A DNA stretch of 64,000 nucleotides from JBCDBD01 sp039184335 (GTDB taxonomy: Bacteria > Bacteroidota > Bacteroidia > Flavobacteriales > Flavobacteriaceae). The stretch's first letter is position 1. The number at the start of each line of letters is the position of its first letter. Below are positions 61,887 through 64,000 of the stretch, one piece after another. The stretch covers positions 124,001 through 188,000 of the forward strand of contig JBCDBD010000001.1 of the NCBI GenBank assembly GCA_039184335.1, read 5' to 3'. Below the pieces are notes generated by a model that made no database searches, was not told the origin of the DNA, and saw only the letters and a list, made by a program, of their open reading frames with translations. A program made the position numbers and the translations under genes.

Positions 61887-62434
61887 GTCTTATTGGGTGT
61901 AATGCAATAATCCAGTTTGACATCGCCTGCATTGATGTCCACTATTTTTTTCTCTGGACCAAAGAATGACAATCCTATTTTAATTGTTTTTGGCCTACAC
62001 TTTTGTAAGAATATATCGTAGTATCCTTTTCCATAGCCTACACGATGACCTGTGACATCAAAAGACAAAAGGGGAACGAACACAACATCGATTTTATGCT
62101 CGGGCACCTCAATTCCGTCTTGGGGTTCAGGAACGAGCCATTTATTTTTTTTGATTAAGGTACTGTCAGTGAGAAGGTAATTTTTGAGTTGATTTTCATT
62201 GCCCATTTTGGGGATGACAATATTTTTGTCCTTAGCATGGAGAATGGTGATAATTGGTGAGGTATCTACCTCTTTTTTTTCCATTATGCTCAAAAACAAA
62301 TGGAAATAAAAAAAATCCCAAATCGGGATTTGCAACAATCTATTGGCTATGGAGTGACTATACGTTTCAGTACTAGAAAAATCAAGTGTTCTTCTTTTTT
62401 CTATGTATCTTTTTCTAAGCTCATGTTTCAACAT
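61874..62434 (-). CDS. 5-formyltetrahydrofolate cyclo-ligase
   Basis: 186 residues. It converts 5-formyl-THF to 5,10-methenyl-THF using ATP. The family signature G-H-R-V-G-Y-G-K-G-Y-Y-D near the C-terminus and an N-terminal L-R-K-R-Y segment are present. It is convergent with lspA. The gene upstream on the same strand is the 28-codon microprotein frame (62477-62563), 43 bp away. Confidence 0.93.
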   Translation of the reverse strand: MLKHELRKRYIEKRRTLDFSSTETYSHSIANRLLQIPIWDFFYFHLFLSIMEKKEVDTSPIITILHAKDKNIVIPKMGNENQLKNYLLTDSTLIKKNKWLVPEPQDGIEVPEHKIDVVFVPLLSFDVTGHRVGYGKGYYDIFLQKCRPKTIKIGLSFFGPEKKIVDINAGDVKLDYCITPNKTYSF

Positions 62435-62476
62435 GCAAGATGTTGATATTTTGGGGAAGGTTCTAGGATGGTTGGT

Positions 62477-62563
62477 CTAATCTTTGGTTGATATAGCGAA
62501 ATAAACCTTGAAGAAAAGCATCAAGATGAGGTACATTCCTAGAACAATGACATAGTTTTCCAT
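62477..62563 (-). CDS. Candidate 28-residue membrane microprotein
   Basis: ATG at 62563 to TAG at 62477 encodes 28 residues. They are mostly hydrophobic, with a helix-like core V-I-V-L-G-M-Y-L-I-L-M-L-F-F and a charged T-K-D end, so a single-pass inner-membrane peptide is possible. TACCTTTA in its leader is a -7-like element. The frame is separate from its neighbours and ends 42 bp before the cyclo-ligase start, possibly on one transcript with it. Supported by structure only; conservation would be decisive. Confidence 0.5.
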   Translation of the reverse strand: MENYVIVLGMYLILMLFFKVYFAISTKD

Positions 62564-62615
62564 TTGTTAACTTTAATCTACTTTAAAGGTAAATAAAAAT
62601 TCAGAAATAATCCTA

Positions 62616-62655
62616 TGAACTGCATTTTTTATCGGTGAACTGCACTTTTTTTACC
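62616..62655. repeat. Tandem 20-bp direct repeat in the uvrC upstream region
   Basis: TGAACTGCATTTTTTATC (62616) and TGAACTGCACTTTTTTTACC (62636) repeat with exactly 20 bp start-to-start spacing. The two near-identical copies fit tandem binding of a transcription factor; LytTR-type regulators bind similarly spaced direct repeats. The target could be the microprotein gene (leftward) or uvrC (rightward). Confidence 0.65.
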
Positions 62656-62663
62656 AAAAATTT

Positions 62664-62687
62664 AACGATTCAGCGATATAAATCGTT
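62664..62687. repeat. Short inverted repeat upstream of uvrC
   Basis: AACGATT (62664-62670) and AATCGTT (62681-62687) with a 10-nt spacer, 9 bp after the direct repeats. Possible second protein-binding site. The rest of 62564-62853 contains no gene. Confidence 0.4.
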
Positions 62688-62853
62688 CAAATTTTGACGC
62701 CAAACACCCCTAAGCATCATTTTTCAAGTATGTGACGACTTTTTTTACACGATTTGTGGGAGGCAGTTAAAATATAAAATCACACCTCGCATTATAAAAA
62801 AACATAGTAATTTAATCTTGGATTTTGATTGATATAGCAATCTTCTTGTATTT

Positions 62854-64000
62854 ATGTCCGATTTACCCATTGAAGTTCAAATCAGCTCCTTGCCAAATAA
62901 TCCAGGAGTATATCAGTTTTATGATGGTGAAGGAAAAATATTATACGTGGGCAAGGCAAAAAACTTAAAGAAAAGGGTCTCTTCCTATTTTGCCAAAACC
63001 CATGAATATGGCAAAACCAGGGTCATGGTAAAAAAGATTCGTACGATTCAACATATTGTTGTTTCTACCGAATCCGATGCATTATTGCTAGAAAACAATC
63101 TTATCAAAAAGCACCAACCACGATACAACGTCATGTTGAAAGATGACAAATCATACCCTTGGATCTGTATCAAAAATGAGCGTTTTCCACGTATTTTTCC
63201 TACCCGAAAACTTATTCGGGACGGTTCTGAGTACTATGGCCCGTACACCAGTATGAAAACGGTCAGAACCTTGCTTGATTTGATAAAAAGTGTCTATGCC
63301 TTACGAACTTGTAATTACGACCTTTCACAAGATAAAATAGAGTCAGGTAAGTATAGGGTTTGCCTAGAGTACCATTTGAACAACTGTAAGGGGCCCTGTG
63401 AAGGGCTGCATACCTATGAAGAATACCATAGGCAAATCGATGATATCCGTGAAATCATCAAGGGCAATTTTAAAAGTTCACTGTCTTATTTTAAAAACCA
63501 GATGAAGGCATTGGCCGCTGAAATGGAGTTTGAGAAGGCTCAGGCCATAAAGGAGAAAATAGATGTATTACAGGGGTATCAATCAAAGTCGACCATCGTC
63601 AATCCTAAAATCAACAATGTTGATGTGTTTTCAATTATTGTCGATGAAACCCATGCCTATGTCAATTTCTTACAATTGTCACATGGCTTGATAATCAGGT
63701 CACATACCTTGGAAATGAAGAAAAAATTGGATGAAACCAAAGAAGAACTCTTGCAGTTGGCCATCATAGAAATAAGACAACGGTTCAAATCACGCACAAA
63801 AGAGGTCTATCTTCCTTTTTATGTTGCTCTGGAGGAAAACATTAAGGCCACCGTTCCGAAACTTGGCGATAAGCGTAAAATATTGGAATTATCAGAACGC
63901 AATGCCAAGTTTTTCAGACAAGAAAGATTCAAACAAATTAAAATTATCGATTCAGATAGGCATGCCAAGCGGATAATGGCCCAAATGAGCGCAGATTTAA
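62854..64000 (+). CDS. uvrC: Excinuclease ABC subunit C (partial)
   Basis: 382 residues of the N-terminal part; the gene runs past the right edge. The GIY-YIG endonuclease domain (about 12-90, with N-P-G-V-Y-Q-F-Y and I-L-Y-V-G-K-A-K-N-L-K-K-R) makes the 3' incision in nucleotide-excision repair. A UvrB-binding (UVR) motif lies near residue 205-235, and the start of the RNase H-like part is included. The TATTT before ATG 62854 shows no Shine-Dalgarno site. Confidence 0.96.
   Translation, partial: MSDLPIEVQISSLPNNPGVYQFYDGEGKILYVGKAKNLKKRVSSYFAKTHEYGKTRVMVKKIRTIQHIVVSTESDALLLENNLIKKHQPRYNVMLKDDKSYPWICIKNERFPRIFPTRKLIRDGSEYYGPYTSMKTVRTLLDLIKSVYALRTCNYDLSQDKIESGKYRVCLEYHLNNCKGPCEGLHTYEEYHRQIDDIREIIKGNFKSSLSYFKNQMKALAAEMEFEKAQAIKEKIDVLQGYQSKSTIVNPKINNVDVFSIIVDETHAYVNFLQLSHGLIIRSHTLEMKKKLDETKEELLQLAIIEIRQRFKSRTKEVYLPFYVALEENIKATVPKLGDKRKILELSERNAKFFRQERFKQIKIIDSDRHAKRIMAQMSADL

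Noticed and set aside
1..64000. CRISPR arrays, tRNA or rRNA genes, insertion sequences, prophage
   Set aside because: No regular short repeats with spacers, no transposase or integrase frames, no cloverleaf or rRNA sequence were recognised by eye on either strand.

Overview
The window is a gene-dense piece of a Flavobacteriaceae (Bacteroidota) chromosome of the Muricauda/Maribacter/Robiginitalea kind. The support is: a complete BatA-E aerotolerance operon behind MoxR and DUF58 genes, a TonB receptor with a CarboxypepD_reg-like front domain, lipoproteins with Bacteroidota-style leaders, starts without Shine-Dalgarno sites, and promoters of the TTG-N20-TAnnTTTG type. No rRNA, tRNA, insertion sequence, integrase, prophage or CRISPR array was seen.

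Layout. 1-7610: a truncated Tat-type aminotransferase, then a leftward run of sulP, beta-carbonic anhydrase, a second sulP, a ceramidase-fold membrane protein and pheS (listed in transcription order), plus a small exported protein. 7669-16768: the leftward operon moxR, DUF58, a two-part membrane protein, batA, batB, batC, batD, batE. 16916-19687: a rightward trio (aldo/keto reductase, SDR, AlbA_2-domain protein). 19684-22558: a leftward sucrose-type GH13 enzyme and fructokinase. 22720-29281: metallophosphoesterase, acyl-ACP desaturase, an HHH-domain membrane protein, ALDH7, DUF1304, 3-hydroxyanthranilate dioxygenase, a CAP-domain lipoprotein and cvpA. 29340-32734: a small conserved protein, a decayed monooxygenase gene, then glpD and gpsA tail to tail. 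33472-37080: an AraC regulator divergent from a PhyH dioxygenase, followed by a third sulP. 37116-40664: a DinB-like gene with a probable homopolymer frameshift, a DUF5694-YCII fusion, a duplicated-domain secreted protein, and a stop-interrupted gene. 40683-42331: a hipBA toxin-antitoxin pair with palindromic control DNA. 42552-50740: GNAT, cytochrome c and azurin lipoproteins, a YheT hydrolase, an NPD-type oxidoreductase, a thioesterase, an EamA transporter, an Spx/ArsC-like protein, a racemase, an ArsR regulator divergent from a DinB gene, and a DUF3298 lipoprotein. 50826-61886: a cystathionine synthase/lyase, gdhA, recO, a TonB receptor, ileS, a DksA-like gene, a secreted protein and lspA. 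61874-64000: 5-formyl-THF cyclo-ligase, a 28-codon membrane microprotein, and uvrC running off the end.

Themes. Carbonate/anion handling recurs (three SulP proteins and a carbonic anhydrase). The GH13 enzyme and fructokinase form a minimal sucrose-use pair. glpD and gpsA catalyse opposite directions of the glycerol-3-phosphate/DHAP reaction. The cytochrome c and azurin are divergent and share an N-terminal linker motif, which suggests an electron-transfer pair on the periplasmic side. Six convergent gene pairs overlap or nearly touch, so sense-antisense transcript overlap is likely.

No clearly new multi-gene system was found. The best leads are two small-ORF transcription units (25285 and 62563), the cytochrome c/azurin linker motif, the T9 frameshift at 37685-37693, the AraC direct repeats before the PhyH-SulP pair, and several unassigned palindromes and direct repeats.
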